From contig CAVTZP010000005.1 of NCBI GenBank assembly GCA_963739245.1, positions 62,001-126,000 on the forward strand: a DNA stretch of 64,000 bases, given 5' to 3'. Origin of the DNA: CAVTZP01 sp963739245 (lineage in GTDB: Bacteria; Chloroflexota; Dehalococcoidia; Dehalococcoidales; BS750m-G39). Below, piece by piece: positions 34,775 through 42,875 of this stretch. Made by a program: the position numbers and the translations under genes. The notes below the pieces were generated by a model. It did not search any database and was not told the origin of the DNA. It saw only the letters and a list, made by a program, of their open reading frames with translations. Numbering within the stretch: the first letter of the stretch is position 1; each line of letters begins with the position of its first letter.

Positions 34775-35986
34775 CTAGCCAAACAGACCAAAAATTCGGG
34801 AAACAAAGCGCCGTAAGCCTGAGCCTTGTTGCTGCCAGGCTTGCTTTCCTCTATGTTTTGCTCCCCAGAGTACTAGTCCAACGCCGGTGGCATACGCTGG
34901 GTCATGAAGGGCGTCAGCGATGCCATTTATATTGTTCGGAACCCCTACCCTTACCGGGAGTTGCAAGGTATTACGCCCTAGTGCTTCTATGCCGGCGAGA
35001 TTAGAGCTGCCGCCGGTGAGGACAATGCCGTCAGGGACTAGCTTTTCATATTCAGAACTTGGCATCTCAAGCACGATAAGCCTCAGGATTTCCTCCACCC
35101 TGGCCCGGATGATATCGCACAGGTCTCGGTGAGAGATACCGTGTCCATTGGTGAGTAGGTTATCGTTTTTTACACCGGCCTTTGTCTCATAAACCGGGGC
35201 AACACTGCCATACTTTTTCTTCATCTCCTCGGCGACATCAAATGGCAGCCCCAGGCCAATAGCAATATCCCGGGTGATTTGATAACCAGCTACCGGCAGG
35301 ACAGCGGTATGCCAGATGCTCCCCTCTCTGAAGATAGCAATATCTGTGGTACCACCTCCGATATCAGCTAGTAGCACACCCACCTGCCTCTCATCCTCGG
35401 TCAACACCGCCTCGCTACTGGCTAGTGGTTCAAGGACGAGTTCCTCAATATCTATGCCAATACTCCGGACGCACTTTATTAGATTCTGAACCGAGGTAAC
35501 GGCAGCGGTAATGATATGTGTCTCCACATCAAGTCTGAAGCCGTGCATCCCTACCGGGTTCTTGACTCCCGTTTGGCCATCAACCGCATAACCACGAGGA
35601 ATAACATGGAGCAGCTTTCTATCGGGGGTAAGTTTAACACCCCGGGCGGAGGCGAGGACTCGCCTCAGGTCTTCAGAACGCACCATACGGTCACCGCGGG
35701 TGATGGCGACCACTGCCCGGCTATTCAGCGAGCTAACATGCCTGCCGGTTACACCAACGTAGGCTGATTCCACTTTATAACCGCAAGTCCGCTCTGCTTC
35801 CCTTACTGACTTCTTGATTGATTCCCTGGCGTCGTTGATGTTGACGACCAGCCCTTTGTGCAGCCCTGTGCTTGGGGTGATACCTACTCCGATAACCCGA
35901 ACGTTACCATCATCAACATTGGCCACTACCGTGCATACCTTGGTGGTGCCAACATCAATAGCGGCTAAGGTACCTCGCTTGCTCAT
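34775..35986 (-). CDS. ftsA: Cell division protein FtsA
   Basis: 403 residues of the actin-like family. TLAAIDVGTTKVCTVVA (phosphate 1), LADIGGGTTDIAIF (phosphate 2) and GIVLTGGSSNLAGIE (adenosine) are present. The 1C domain region (KEVESAYVGVTGRHVSSLNS) is also typical. The C-terminus LRRFVSRIFGLFG is an amphipathic helix that anchors FtsZ to the membrane. ATP-binding division protein in the operon mraZ-rsmH-(69 aa)-ftsA-ftsZ. ATG 35986 after AAGGAGGGGT. Confidence 0.96.
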   Translation of the reverse strand: MSKRGTLAAIDVGTTKVCTVVANVDDGNVRVIGVGITPSTGLHKGLVVNINDARESIKKSVREAERTCGYKVESAYVGVTGRHVSSLNSRAVVAITRGDRMVRSEDLRRVLASARGVKLTPDRKLLHVIPRGYAVDGQTGVKNPVGMHGFRLDVETHIITAAVTSVQNLIKCVRSIGIDIEELVLEPLASSEAVLTEDERQVGVLLADIGGGTTDIAIFREGSIWHTAVLPVAGYQITRDIAIGLGLPFDVAEEMKKKYGSVAPVYETKAGVKNDNLLTNGHGISHRDLCDIIRARVEEILRLIVLEMPSSEYEKLVPDGIVLTGGSSNLAGIEALGRNTLQLPVRVGVPNNINGIADALHDPAYATGVGLVLWGAKHRGKQAWQQQGSGLRRFVSRIFGLFG

Positions 35987-36071
35987 CTACCCCTCCTTAC
36001 TGGCTAGATTCTAGACTCAGCGATAGCATAAATCCTCACATCTTTAACCCTCCCTGAGGGGGTCTTCATCT

Positions 36072-36281
36072 TTACCCCTGTTTATAGCGTATGTTCCATT
36101 TATTGCACATGTCACTCAAGAGAGCCCTTAGCTCATCGTTCGGCACCCGATGTATCTCGGCAAGGAAACCGTGCAATAGTTCCCCCCCGCTCATTCCCGG
36201 ATCAGGTTCAGTCGGCCCGGGCAGGTTTACCCATACTATCTCGGTCATTACCTTTTGATACTCAATAGACTGTTTAGCCAC
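36072..36281 (-). CDS. Hypothetical protein in ftsL position
   Basis: 69 residues, soluble, family not recognised. N-terminus MAKQSIEYQKVMTEIVWVNLPGP, a Gly/Pro middle (TEPDPGMSGGELLHG), and helical FLAEIHRVPNDELRALLSDMCNKWN. The start overlaps rsmH's end by 8 bp. In most bacteria ftsL, a single-pass membrane protein, follows rsmH; this protein has no membrane segment, so it is not a normal FtsL. It may be a lineage-specific division gene or an unrelated small protein. Confidence 0.6.
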   Translation of the reverse strand: MAKQSIEYQKVMTEIVWVNLPGPTEPDPGMSGGELLHGFLAEIHRVPNDELRALLSDMCNKWNIRYKQG

Positions 36282-37182
36282 AAGCTACCTCCCTTGATAT
36301 GGTAATGCACTCAGCCGCCCTCAATTTGGCACTGCGGCTGCGGGGATTAAAATGAACCTCAGCCAGAGATGGAGTAATGACCTTCTTATAGACCAACCTC
36401 AGGTTTGCCTCCTGGCGCATAAAGCGCTTCACTACACGGTCGTCAAGGGAGTGATAGCTAATAACAACCAGTCTGCCACCAAACCCAAGGAGACTAGTTG
36501 CCTGTTCCAGGGCTGACTCTAGGTTCTCAAGCTCGTGGTTAACGGCTATTCGCAGGGCCTGGAAGGTTCTGGTGGCGGGGTGAATTCTGCCCCTTCGGCT
36601 ACCGACGGCTTGCTCTATCGCCCCGACCAGTTCAAGGGTGGTTTTTATCGGGCGCTCCTTGACAATATAATGGGCTATTCTGTGGCTGTAGCGTTCCTCG
36701 CCGAATGTTCTTATCAGCTGTGCCAGTTCTGCCTCGGAGGAGGTGTTAACAATATCGGCAGCCGTGACCTCCTGGCTTGAGCTTAAGCGCATATCCAGGG
36801 GTTCATCACTCTGGAAGCTGAAACCACGACCACTGCTCGAAAGCTGAAGAGAGGAGAGCCCCAGGTCAAACAAAATGCCATGCACGGGAAAGAAGTCGTA
36901 TTTAATAGCGATTGCCCTGAGATTAGCGAAGTTATCGTTAATTAAAAGTGTTGAGCTCTTGTAAGCTTCAAGTCTTGCCCTGGCGGCGGCAATAGCCTCA
37001 TGGTCGGTATCAATGCCCAAAAGCTGCCCCCCGGGCGAGCTACGTTCTAAGATGGCAAGAGCATGACCCCCAGCCCCAAGGGTGCCGTCAATATAGCGAC
37101 CTCCAGGCTGAACCGCCAGAGCCTCAATGGTCTCTTCAAGCAACACCGGGATATGAGTCGGTGCTGACATGGTTACGCTCAT
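36274..37182 (-). CDS. rsmH: 16S rRNA m4C1402 methyltransferase
   Basis: 302 residues. HIPVLLEETIEALAVQPGGRYIDGTLGAGGHALAIL (SAM-binding), GILFDLGLSSLQLSSSGRGFSFQSDEPLDMR and RIHPATRTFQALRIAVNHEL are RsmH/MraW hallmarks. VVISYHSLDDRVVKRFM is near the C-terminus. It methylates N4 of C1402 in the ribosomal P site. It overlaps mraZ by 4 bp (ATGA) and the 69-residue gene by 8 bp. Regulated with mraZ. Confidence 0.96.
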   Translation of the reverse strand: MSVTMSAPTHIPVLLEETIEALAVQPGGRYIDGTLGAGGHALAILERSSPGGQLLGIDTDHEAIAAARARLEAYKSSTLLINDNFANLRAIAIKYDFFPVHGILFDLGLSSLQLSSSGRGFSFQSDEPLDMRLSSSQEVTAADIVNTSSEAELAQLIRTFGEERYSHRIAHYIVKERPIKTTLELVGAIEQAVGSRRGRIHPATRTFQALRIAVNHELENLESALEQATSLLGFGGRLVVISYHSLDDRVVKRFMRQEANLRLVYKKVITPSLAEVHFNPRSRSAKLRAAECITISREVACG

Positions 37183-37607
37183 TGATGCCTCTCTAGGCTT
37201 TCTACAATCTGCCAGGCTTGTTCCTGGCTAACAGTCCTCTCCTCGCTCCAGTTCGACTTACTCCAGATTTCAAGATAGTTATTGGCGCCAACTATAACTA
37301 CATCATCCACAATCTCGGTATAGAGCCTAAGTGGAATAGGCAGGGCTATTCTTCCCTGCCCATCCATCTTGAGGCTGAAAGCAGTAGCGAAAATCGCCCG
37401 CTTTAGCCGTCTCAATTTGCCTGGTGTGACTGAACTTGTGGTCAAGGTCTCAGCCACCTTTTTCCATTCCGGTAGTGAGTAGAGGGTGATGCATTTCTCC
37501 ACCCCCGGTGCCAGTATCACTCCCTCCCTCAGCTCTGTTCTGAACTTGGGTGGGATAGGCACCCTCCCCTTGTCATCAATCTTATATTCAAACTCCCCGA
37601 AGAACAT
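37179..37607 (-). CDS. mraZ: Transcriptional regulator MraZ
   Basis: 142 residues, two AbrB-like SpoVT domains: MFFGEFEYKIDDKGRVPIPPKFRTEL and ATAFSLKMDGQGRIALPIPLRLYTEI. The conserved DxxGR appears in both. MraZ forms a ring that binds direct repeats upstream of its own gene and represses the dcw operon. A perfect series of 10-bp repeats lies directly before this gene, consistent with autoregulation. GGGGGCAGGT precedes ATG. Confidence 0.95.
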   Translation of the reverse strand: MFFGEFEYKIDDKGRVPIPPKFRTELREGVILAPGVEKCITLYSLPEWKKVAETLTTSSVTPGKLRRLKRAIFATAFSLKMDGQGRIALPIPLRLYTEIVDDVVIVGANNYLEIWSKSNWSEERTVSQEQAWQIVESLERHQ

Positions 37608-37617
37608 ACCTGCCCCC

Positions 37618-37657
37618 TAGTTTACCCTATTTTACCACAATCCACCACTTTTTACCA
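37618..37657 (-). promoter_or_regulatory. MraZ operator, four 10-bp direct repeats
   Basis: Minus strand, exact 10-nt period: TGGTAAAAAG, TGGTGGATTG, TGGTAAAATA, GGGTAAACTA. The core TGGTAAAA differs from the E. coli TGGGA box, but the phasing and position immediately before mraZ are those of MraZ-binding repeats. Confidence 0.8.
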
Positions 37658-37687
37658 TTCTACATCACATACACCCCTCTTTGTCAA
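37657..37687 (-). promoter_or_regulatory. mraZ promoter
   Basis: Minus strand TTGACA (37682-37687), 19-nt spacer, TAGAAT (37657-37662), just upstream of the operator repeats. The spacer is 2 nt longer than ideal; TGTAGA at 17 nt is an alternative. Confidence 0.6.
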
Positions 37688-37720
37688 GCCCTTTTAGGCT
37701 AAAATGTGATGGTTATTTAG

Positions 37721-37855
37721 TAACCCCACACCCTTTATCCCTCTCCCCTTGCCAAAGGGAGAGGGAGTGAAATGAAAAGAGGGGGCGAAAGCCCCCTCTT
37801 TAAAAACTCTTTCCCCCTCTCCAAGAATGGAGAGGGGGATTAAGGGGGTGAGGTT
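37721..37855. repeat. Dispersed palindromic repeat, copy C
   Basis: 135 bp, TAACCCCACACCCTTTATCC at the left, GGGATTAAGGGGGTGAGGTT at the right. Central hairpin GAGGGGGCGAAAGCCCCCTC with flanking AAAA/TTTAAAA. It separates the mraZ and mog promoter regions, which read in opposite directions. Confidence 0.8.
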
Positions 37856-37936
37856 GATAAACAATATTTTGCTCTACCCACCTTATGTGGTAAAATAGAG
37901 TCTGTCTTTAGTCGAAGACTCTCCGAGAGGGGTGTT

Positions 37937-38437
37937 ATGTTTAATATCGGCATTATTACCATCAGCGATGGGGTCTCGCGGGGGGAGCGCCCTGACGACA
38001 GCAGCAAGGCAATTGAGAAGAGCCTGGCCGGGGTAGATAGTCGGGTGGTTAAGTACGAGGTCATTCCTGACGAGGCGGGAATTATCTCAAGCAAGCTTGC
38101 GGAGTGGGCGGACGAGGGTAGTGTCGATGTTATCATCACTACCGGGGGCACGGGGCTGGCGCCACGCGATGTTACCCCTGAAGCCACCCTTTCTATAGTG
38201 GATAGGGTTGTGCCGGGATTGGCTGAACTGATGCGAGCCCAGACCTTTGCCAAAACACCCTTATCTATGCTGAGTCGGGCGGTGGCTGGGGTGAGGAAGA
38301 AGTGCCTTATTATAAATTTGCCGGGTAGCCCTAAGGCAGTCAGGGAGTGCCTTGAGGTCATACTGCCGGCCATCCCTCATGCGGTGCAGGTTATCAAGGG
38401 AGAAATAACTCAGCACACCGGCACGGGGAAGGATTAG
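37937..38437 (+). CDS. Molybdenum-cofactor MogA/MoaB-type protein
   Basis: 166 residues. FNIGIITISDGVSRGERPDDSSK, VIITTGGTGLAPRDVTPEAT and INLPGSPKAVRECLEVILPAIPH are the MPT-binding motifs of the MogA/MoaB family, which adenylylates molybdopterin before Mo or W insertion. Anaerobes of this group use molybdo- or tungstoenzymes. The ribosome site GAGAGGGGTGTT precedes ATG 37937. trmD follows after 4 nt, so it heads a mog-trmD-rplS-priA-def run. Confidence 0.92.
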   Translation: MFNIGIITISDGVSRGERPDDSSKAIEKSLAGVDSRVVKYEVIPDEAGIISSKLAEWADEGSVDVIITTGGTGLAPRDVTPEATLSIVDRVVPGLAELMRAQTFAKTPLSMLSRAVAGVRKKCLIINLPGSPKAVRECLEVILPAIPHAVQVIKGEITQHTGTGKD

Positions 38438-38441
38438 ATAG

Positions 38442-39161
38442 GTGGATATAGATATTTTGACCCTGTTTCCCGAGGTGTTCCAAGGCGTATTCGGCTTCGG
38501 CATTTTCCAGCGGGCTATAGATCAGAAACTGGTCAGTATCGCCGTTCACAATATTCGTGACTGTACCCATGATAAACACCACACCGTTGATGACAGCCCT
38601 TACGGGGGTGGTGCTGGGATGGTGCTCAAGCCCGACCCCATTTTTGAGGCGGTAGAGTCAATAAGGAGGGAGCCTGAAGCCCCCATTATTCTGCTTTCCC
38701 CGCAGGGCCGCCTTTTCTGCCAAAAAATCGCCCAGGAGCTAGCCACCTACCGCCGGCTAATTCTCATCTGCGGTCACTATGAGGGGGTTGATGAGCGGGT
38801 GAGTGAACACCTGGCTACTGACGAGATTAGCATTGGGGATTATGTGCTCAGCGGTGGGGAGCCGGCAGCCATCGTCGTTATTGACGGCGTAGTCAGGTTA
38901 CTCCCCGGCGTTCTTGGTTCGGCAGAATCGCTATTAGATGATTCCCATGTTGGGGGGCTACTTGAGTACCCTCAATATACCCGCCCCGCTGTGTACCGGG
39001 AATGGTCAGTGCCCGAGGTCTTACTCTCCGGAAACCATGCCCAGATTGCTCAATGGCGTCATGAGCAGGCTATTTTGCGCACCATGAAGCGCCGCCCGGA
39101 ACTCCTGGAAAAGGCTGAGCTAAGCCCGGAGGAGAGAAAATTAATTGAGAAGTTGAGGTAA
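38442..39161 (+). CDS. trmD: tRNA (guanine-N1)-methyltransferase
   Basis: 239 residues. MDIDILTLFPEVFQGVFGFGIFQRA, DDSPYGGGAGMVLKPDPIFEAVE, and the trefoil-knot SAM site ICGHYEGVDERV ... ISIGDYVLSGGEPAAIVVIDGVVRLLPGVL are all conserved in TrmD. It methylates G37 of tRNAs and prevents +1 frameshifting. GTG start. Followed by rplS with 7 nt between, the usual ribosomal pairing. Confidence 0.96.
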   Translation: MDIDILTLFPEVFQGVFGFGIFQRAIDQKLVSIAVHNIRDCTHDKHHTVDDSPYGGGAGMVLKPDPIFEAVESIRREPEAPIILLSPQGRLFCQKIAQELATYRRLILICGHYEGVDERVSEHLATDEISIGDYVLSGGEPAAIVVIDGVVRLLPGVLGSAESLLDDSHVGGLLEYPQYTRPAVYREWSVPEVLLSGNHAQIAQWRHEQAILRTMKRRPELLEKAELSPEERKLIEKLR

Positions 39162-39168
39162 TCTTAGT

Positions 39169-39510
39169 ATGGACGCTATCTCACTATTTAACAACAAATC
39201 AAACCCCAATATTCCCGAGCTTTCCCCCGGCGACACGGTCAAGGTGAGTGCCAAGATTGGGGAGCGGGGACACCCCCAGTTATTTCAGGGGGTAGTAATT
39301 AAGGTTCGCCGTGGCGCTGATGGCGGAAACTTCACCATAAGGCGGGTTTCCCACGGCATAGGGATTGAGCATACCTTCTCCCTCGCCTCACCGACGCTGG
39401 AGAAGGTAGAGGTGGTGCGGCGGGGGAAGGTGCGCCGAGCCCGGCTTTATTACCTGCGCGGGCTCAGCAGCAAGGCATCTCGTACCAAGGAGAAGCAGGT
39501 AAAAGAATAG
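39169..39510 (+). CDS. rplS: 50S ribosomal protein bL19
   Basis: 113 residues. IPELSPGDTVKVSAKIGERGHPQLFQGVVIKVRRGADGGNFTIRRVSHGIGIEHTFSLASPTLEKVEVVRRGKVRRARLYYLR is the complete bL19 signature. The protein contributes to the 30S-50S interface. Directly after trmD and before priA in the same operon. Confidence 0.96.
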   Translation: MDAISLFNNKSNPNIPELSPGDTVKVSAKIGERGHPQLFQGVVIKVRRGADGGNFTIRRVSHGIGIEHTFSLASPTLEKVEVVRRGKVRRARLYYLRGLSSKASRTKEKQVKE

Positions 39511-39523
39511 GTTGGGGTAAGGG

Positions 39524-41950
39524 ATGAGCTATGCTGAGGTTAGTGTCAACTCGCCGGTAGCCCAGCGTAGAACATTCAGCTATACCATACCATCGGGGCT
39601 GAGTATTGATGTCGGGCAGGCGGTATGGGTCCCCTTTGGCAATAAGCTGCTCCAGGGCATCGTTTTAGAGCTTAATTCCTACCCCTCGGTGGAAGAAACC
39701 AGGGAAATAGCCGGTGTTATTGAACCCCGCCCCTTGCTCTCTAAAACCCATGTCTTGCTGGCGCGGTGGCTAAGCGAATATTATCTATCCCCCCTTTTTG
39801 ACGCGGTGGCCTTAATGCTGCCGCCGGGCTTTGAGCGCAGGACGGTCACCTTCATCTCCATCTCCCCCAACGCCGAGGTGGATAGGTCAGCACTTACCCC
39901 GGAACAAAGGCAAATACTAGAGCTGGTCCAGAGGCAGGGCAAGGTCAGTTTAAGGGAGCTTGAGAAGAGGTTAAGAACAAGAGAGGCCAGGTTTACGATA
40001 TCCAAGCTGGTCAATCAAGGGCTGTTGGTTAAAAGCTACGAGCTGGAAAAGATTAAGGTAAGACCGAAGACGGTGGCTTACCTTCGTCTGGAAGTGGCGG
40101 CTGGTGAAGCTCGGCAGGAAGCAGCCGGCCTGTATAAAAAAGGAGCCAACAAACAGGCAGTTCTTCTTGAGTATCTGGCGCAACAAACCGAGCCAGTTTC
40201 TCTCGCTGAAGCCAGGAGGAATGTTAGCTGTGATAAAGCAGTAGCTGATGCTTTAGTCAGAAAGGGCTTGGTCGCCATCAAGCCGGTTGAAGTAAAGCGC
40301 GAACCAATTTCATACCAGGGCATAACCCCCTCTCAACCGCTGACCCTTACTGCCGCCCAGAGGTCAGCCCTCGAGGCTATTAAGTCCAGCCTGGCTAAGG
40401 GCAATGCCTCAGTTTTTCTTCTTCACGGGGTTACCGGTAGTGGCAAGACCGAGGTCTACCTTCAAGCCCTGGCTGAGGTGGTAGGGCTGGGGAAACGGGG
40501 CATAGTCTTAGTCCCCGAGATCGCCCTTACCCCGCAGACTATAGAGCGGTTCGCTTCCCGTTTCCCCCACAGGGTGGCTGTCCTTCACTCCAAGCTCTCT
40601 CTGGGTGAGCAGTTTGACGAGTGGCAGCGCATCAGAGACGGGGAATTTGATGTCGTTATCGGTCCCCGGAGTGCTATCTTTGCCCCTCAACCCGACCTTG
40701 GGCTCATCGTTGTTGATGAGGAGCATGAATGGGCCTATAAACAGCAGGATAAATCGCCCCGCTATCACGCCCGTGATGCGGCGATAAAACTGGCGGAGCT
40801 AACCGGAGCCGTGGTCATTTTAGGCAGTGCCACCCCGGACGTGGAGACCTTTTACCACGCGCAACAGGGAGACTATCACCGGCTCCAGCTTCCCGAGCGG
40901 GTCACCCCCCGTGATGGCTCGGCACTGCCAGCGGTTGAGGTGGTCGACCTGAGGGAGGAGCTAAAGGCGGGGAACAGGAGCCTCTTCAGCCGCTCCCTGT
41001 CTCAGGCGGTGACTCAGGCGGTGGCCAACCGGGAGCAGGTCATCCTTTTTCTCAATCGCCGTGGAGGAGCCACCTTTATCCAGTGCCGTAGCTGCGGCTT
41101 AGTCCTCACCTGCAAGCGTTGCGAGGTTCCGCTTACCTATCATCCTGTCGGGGATGTCTTGGTTTGCCACCAGTGCAATTACCGGATGCCAGTCCCTCAG
41201 ATTTGCCCCCGGTGCTTGAGCCGCCGGATAAAGTTTTTAGGCGTTGGCACGCAGAAGCTAGAACAGGAAGTGGGGCAGGGCTTTCCCCAGGCCAGACGGC
41301 TACGCTGGGATAGTGATGCGACCAGAGGCAAGCATTCTCATGATGAGATGTTAGGCAAGTTCCGTAGCCACCAGGCTGATATTCTTATCGGCACCCAGAT
41401 GATTGCTAAGGGCTTGGACTTGCCCCTGGTTACCCTGGTTGGGGTGGTTAGCGCTGATACCGCGCTGAATCTACCTGACTTCCGCGCCGGGGAAAGAACA
41501 TTTCAGCTCCTCTCCCAGGTGGCGGGAAGGGCAGGGCGGGGCACACTAGGGGGAAGGGTCATTATCCAGACCTATACCCCTGAGCACTACGCCATTCAGG
41601 CGGCGTCAAGACACGACTATGCCTCATTCTATGAGCAGGAGCTTAACTATCGGCGCCAGCTCCGCAACCCTCCCTTTACTCGCCTTGCTTGCCTTGTCTA
41701 TACCCATACCAACGATGCCCATTGCCAGCGGCAGGCAGAAATGATGAAGCGTCGGCTTACCCAGGAAATAGACGCGCAGGGTATAGCTGGTATTGAGCTG
41801 ATTGGACCAGCCCCGGCCTTTATTCACCGCTTGCGGGGCCGGTTCCGCTGGCAGCTTATACTCCGGGGTTCAGACTTGTCAGCGTTTCTCTCCAGGATAA
41901 CTTTTCCCCAGGGCTGGACGGTGGACATTGACCCACTGGGTCTGGTTTAG
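39524..41950 (+). CDS. priA: Primosomal replication protein N' (helicase PriA)
   Basis: 808 residues. An N-terminal 3'-DNA-end-binding domain (YAEVSVNSPVAQRRTFSYTIP) and a winged-helix region (near 130-170) precede the helicase. Walker A is LLHGVTGSGKTEVY near residue 305 and DEEH is present. The Zn insert CRSCGLVLTCKRCEVPLTYH...CHQCNYRMPVPQICPRC has eight Cys. TQMIAKGLDLPLVTLVGVVSADTALNLPDFRAGERTFQLLSQVAGRAGR is the helicase C-terminal motif. PriA restarts stalled forks. It starts 14 nt after rplS. Intact and full length. Confidence 0.96.
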   Translation: MSYAEVSVNSPVAQRRTFSYTIPSGLSIDVGQAVWVPFGNKLLQGIVLELNSYPSVEETREIAGVIEPRPLLSKTHVLLARWLSEYYLSPLFDAVALMLPPGFERRTVTFISISPNAEVDRSALTPEQRQILELVQRQGKVSLRELEKRLRTREARFTISKLVNQGLLVKSYELEKIKVRPKTVAYLRLEVAAGEARQEAAGLYKKGANKQAVLLEYLAQQTEPVSLAEARRNVSCDKAVADALVRKGLVAIKPVEVKREPISYQGITPSQPLTLTAAQRSALEAIKSSLAKGNASVFLLHGVTGSGKTEVYLQALAEVVGLGKRGIVLVPEIALTPQTIERFASRFPHRVAVLHSKLSLGEQFDEWQRIRDGEFDVVIGPRSAIFAPQPDLGLIVVDEEHEWAYKQQDKSPRYHARDAAIKLAELTGAVVILGSATPDVETFYHAQQGDYHRLQLPERVTPRDGSALPAVEVVDLREELKAGNRSLFSRSLSQAVTQAVANREQVILFLNRRGGATFIQCRSCGLVLTCKRCEVPLTYHPVGDVLVCHQCNYRMPVPQICPRCLSRRIKFLGVGTQKLEQEVGQGFPQARRLRWDSDATRGKHSHDEMLGKFRSHQADILIGTQMIAKGLDLPLVTLVGVVSADTALNLPDFRAGERTFQLLSQVAGRAGRGTLGGRVIIQTYTPEHYAIQAASRHDYASFYEQELNYRRQLRNPPFTRLACLVYTHTNDAHCQRQAEMMKRRLTQEIDAQGIAGIELIGPAPAFIHRLRGRFRWQLILRGSDLSAFLSRITFPQGWTVDIDPLGLV

Positions 41951-41974
41951 GTAAACTGTTTTCTAGAGGTTAAG

Positions 41975-42463
41975 ATGGCAGTTCTTCCTATTCATACTGT
42001 TCCTGACCCGATACTGAAACAGAAGTCAAAGCGGGTTAAGACTATTGACGGCTCAATCAAGAAGCTAGTAGGGGATATGATTGAGACACTGCACGCTGTC
42101 CCGGGGCGAGTAGGCTTAGCCGCGCCCCAGGTGGGTGTTTCCTTGCAGGTGATTGTTATTGGCATACCCGAGGAGGAGGATATAGCCCTGATTAACCCGG
42201 AAATCGTGCGCCGGAAAGGGGAACGCATGGTAACCGAGGGTTGCCTCAGCATCCCGGGCTACTTCGGGGTGGTCAAGCGTGCCGAGTCGGTCAGAGCCAA
42301 AGGGCGTGATGTGAGGGGGAAGGGGATAAAAATTAAAGCCGATGAACTTCTGGCTCAAGTACTGGAGCATGAGATAGACCACCTAAATGGGGTGCTGTTT
42401 ATAGAACACCTGGAAAGCCCAGACCAGCTATACAAGGTAGAACCTGAGGTAGCCCAGCTTTAG
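41975..42463 (+). CDS. def: Peptide deformylase
   Basis: 162 residues. Motif 1 GLAAPQVGV, motif 2 EGCLSIPGYFG (metal Cys) and motif 3 LEHEIDHLNGVLF (HExxH metal site). It removes N-formyl from nascent proteins using Fe2+. It is 24 nt after priA in the same direction, and overlaps by 4 bp the convergent HTH gene. The C-terminus is short, as in type 1/3 deformylases. Confidence 0.96.
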   Translation: MAVLPIHTVPDPILKQKSKRVKTIDGSIKKLVGDMIETLHAVPGRVGLAAPQVGVSLQVIVIGIPEEEDIALINPEIVRRKGERMVTEGCLSIPGYFGVVKRAESVRAKGRDVRGKGIKIKADELLAQVLEHEIDHLNGVLFIEHLESPDQLYKVEPEVAQL

Positions 42464-42756
42464 GTGCTTTCTGCCGGTTTTCTTTCCAAGCTAACTGGTT
42501 GGCTCTTTTGTCTCTCCATTGGCTGGACCGGGGCTGTGTTGCCAATCAGCGCCTCGGGGACAAGATAGAAAAGGTCATCAAACTTATATTCGGGGAAGGC
42601 TTTTATTGCCCCGATGATGAATTTTCGGTTGATGTGGCGTTTGCCTTCAAGCACCCGGTAAATCTGGCTTACCGATATTTCCATCGCCATGGCGAGCTCA
42701 GATAGGTTCCGATATTGTGCGGCGTACAAATCGAAGACCCTTGTTTTCAGTATCAT
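42460..42756 (-). CDS. Small HTH regulator
   Basis: 98 residues. MILKTRVFDLYAAQYRNLSELAMAMEISVSQIYRVLEGKRHINRKFIIGAIKAFP is an XRE-like HTH (helix-turn-helix near residues 16-40), followed by YKFDDLFYLVPE. The C-terminus is Pro/Ser-rich. It is divergent from the XRE gene at 42876 and shares its control region, which holds two copies of a palindromic operator. Its role is probably repression of the divergent pair. Confidence 0.82.
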   Translation of the reverse strand: MILKTRVFDLYAAQYRNLSELAMAMEISVSQIYRVLEGKRHINRKFIIGAIKAFPEYKFDDLFYLVPEALIGNTAPVQPMERQKSQPVSLERKPAEST

Positions 42757-42767
42757 GGTTCGCCTTT

Positions 42768-42812
42768 TCTGCCAGTTGGCAATATTGTAACCGAGAATTT
42801 GCCTATTGTCAA
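42768..42812 (-). promoter_or_regulatory. Promoter and operator of small HTH gene
   Basis: Minus strand TTGACA (42807-42812), 17-nt spacer, TACAAT (42784-42789). Immediately downstream lies TTGCCAACTGGCA (minus-strand sequence, 42770-42782), a perfect TGCCA-AC-TGGCA palindrome placed to block the start of transcription. Confidence 0.72.
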
Positions 42813-42838
42813 GACCTTTCTATTCTTTTTGTGCTTTG

Positions 42839-42867
42839 TTGACATTTGCCAGATGGCGAATTATAAT
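42839..42867 (+). promoter_or_regulatory. Consensus promoter of second XRE gene with operator
   Basis: TTGACA (42839-42844), 17-nt spacer, TATAAT (42862-42867), a perfect sigma-70 consensus. The spacer contains TTGCCAGATGGCGAA (42846-42860), core GCCA-GA-TGGC, so repressor binding would occlude the polymerase. Predicted TSS near 42874-42876 coincides with ATG 42876, so the mRNA is probably leaderless. Confidence 0.78.
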
Positions 42868-42875
42868 TTAACTAT

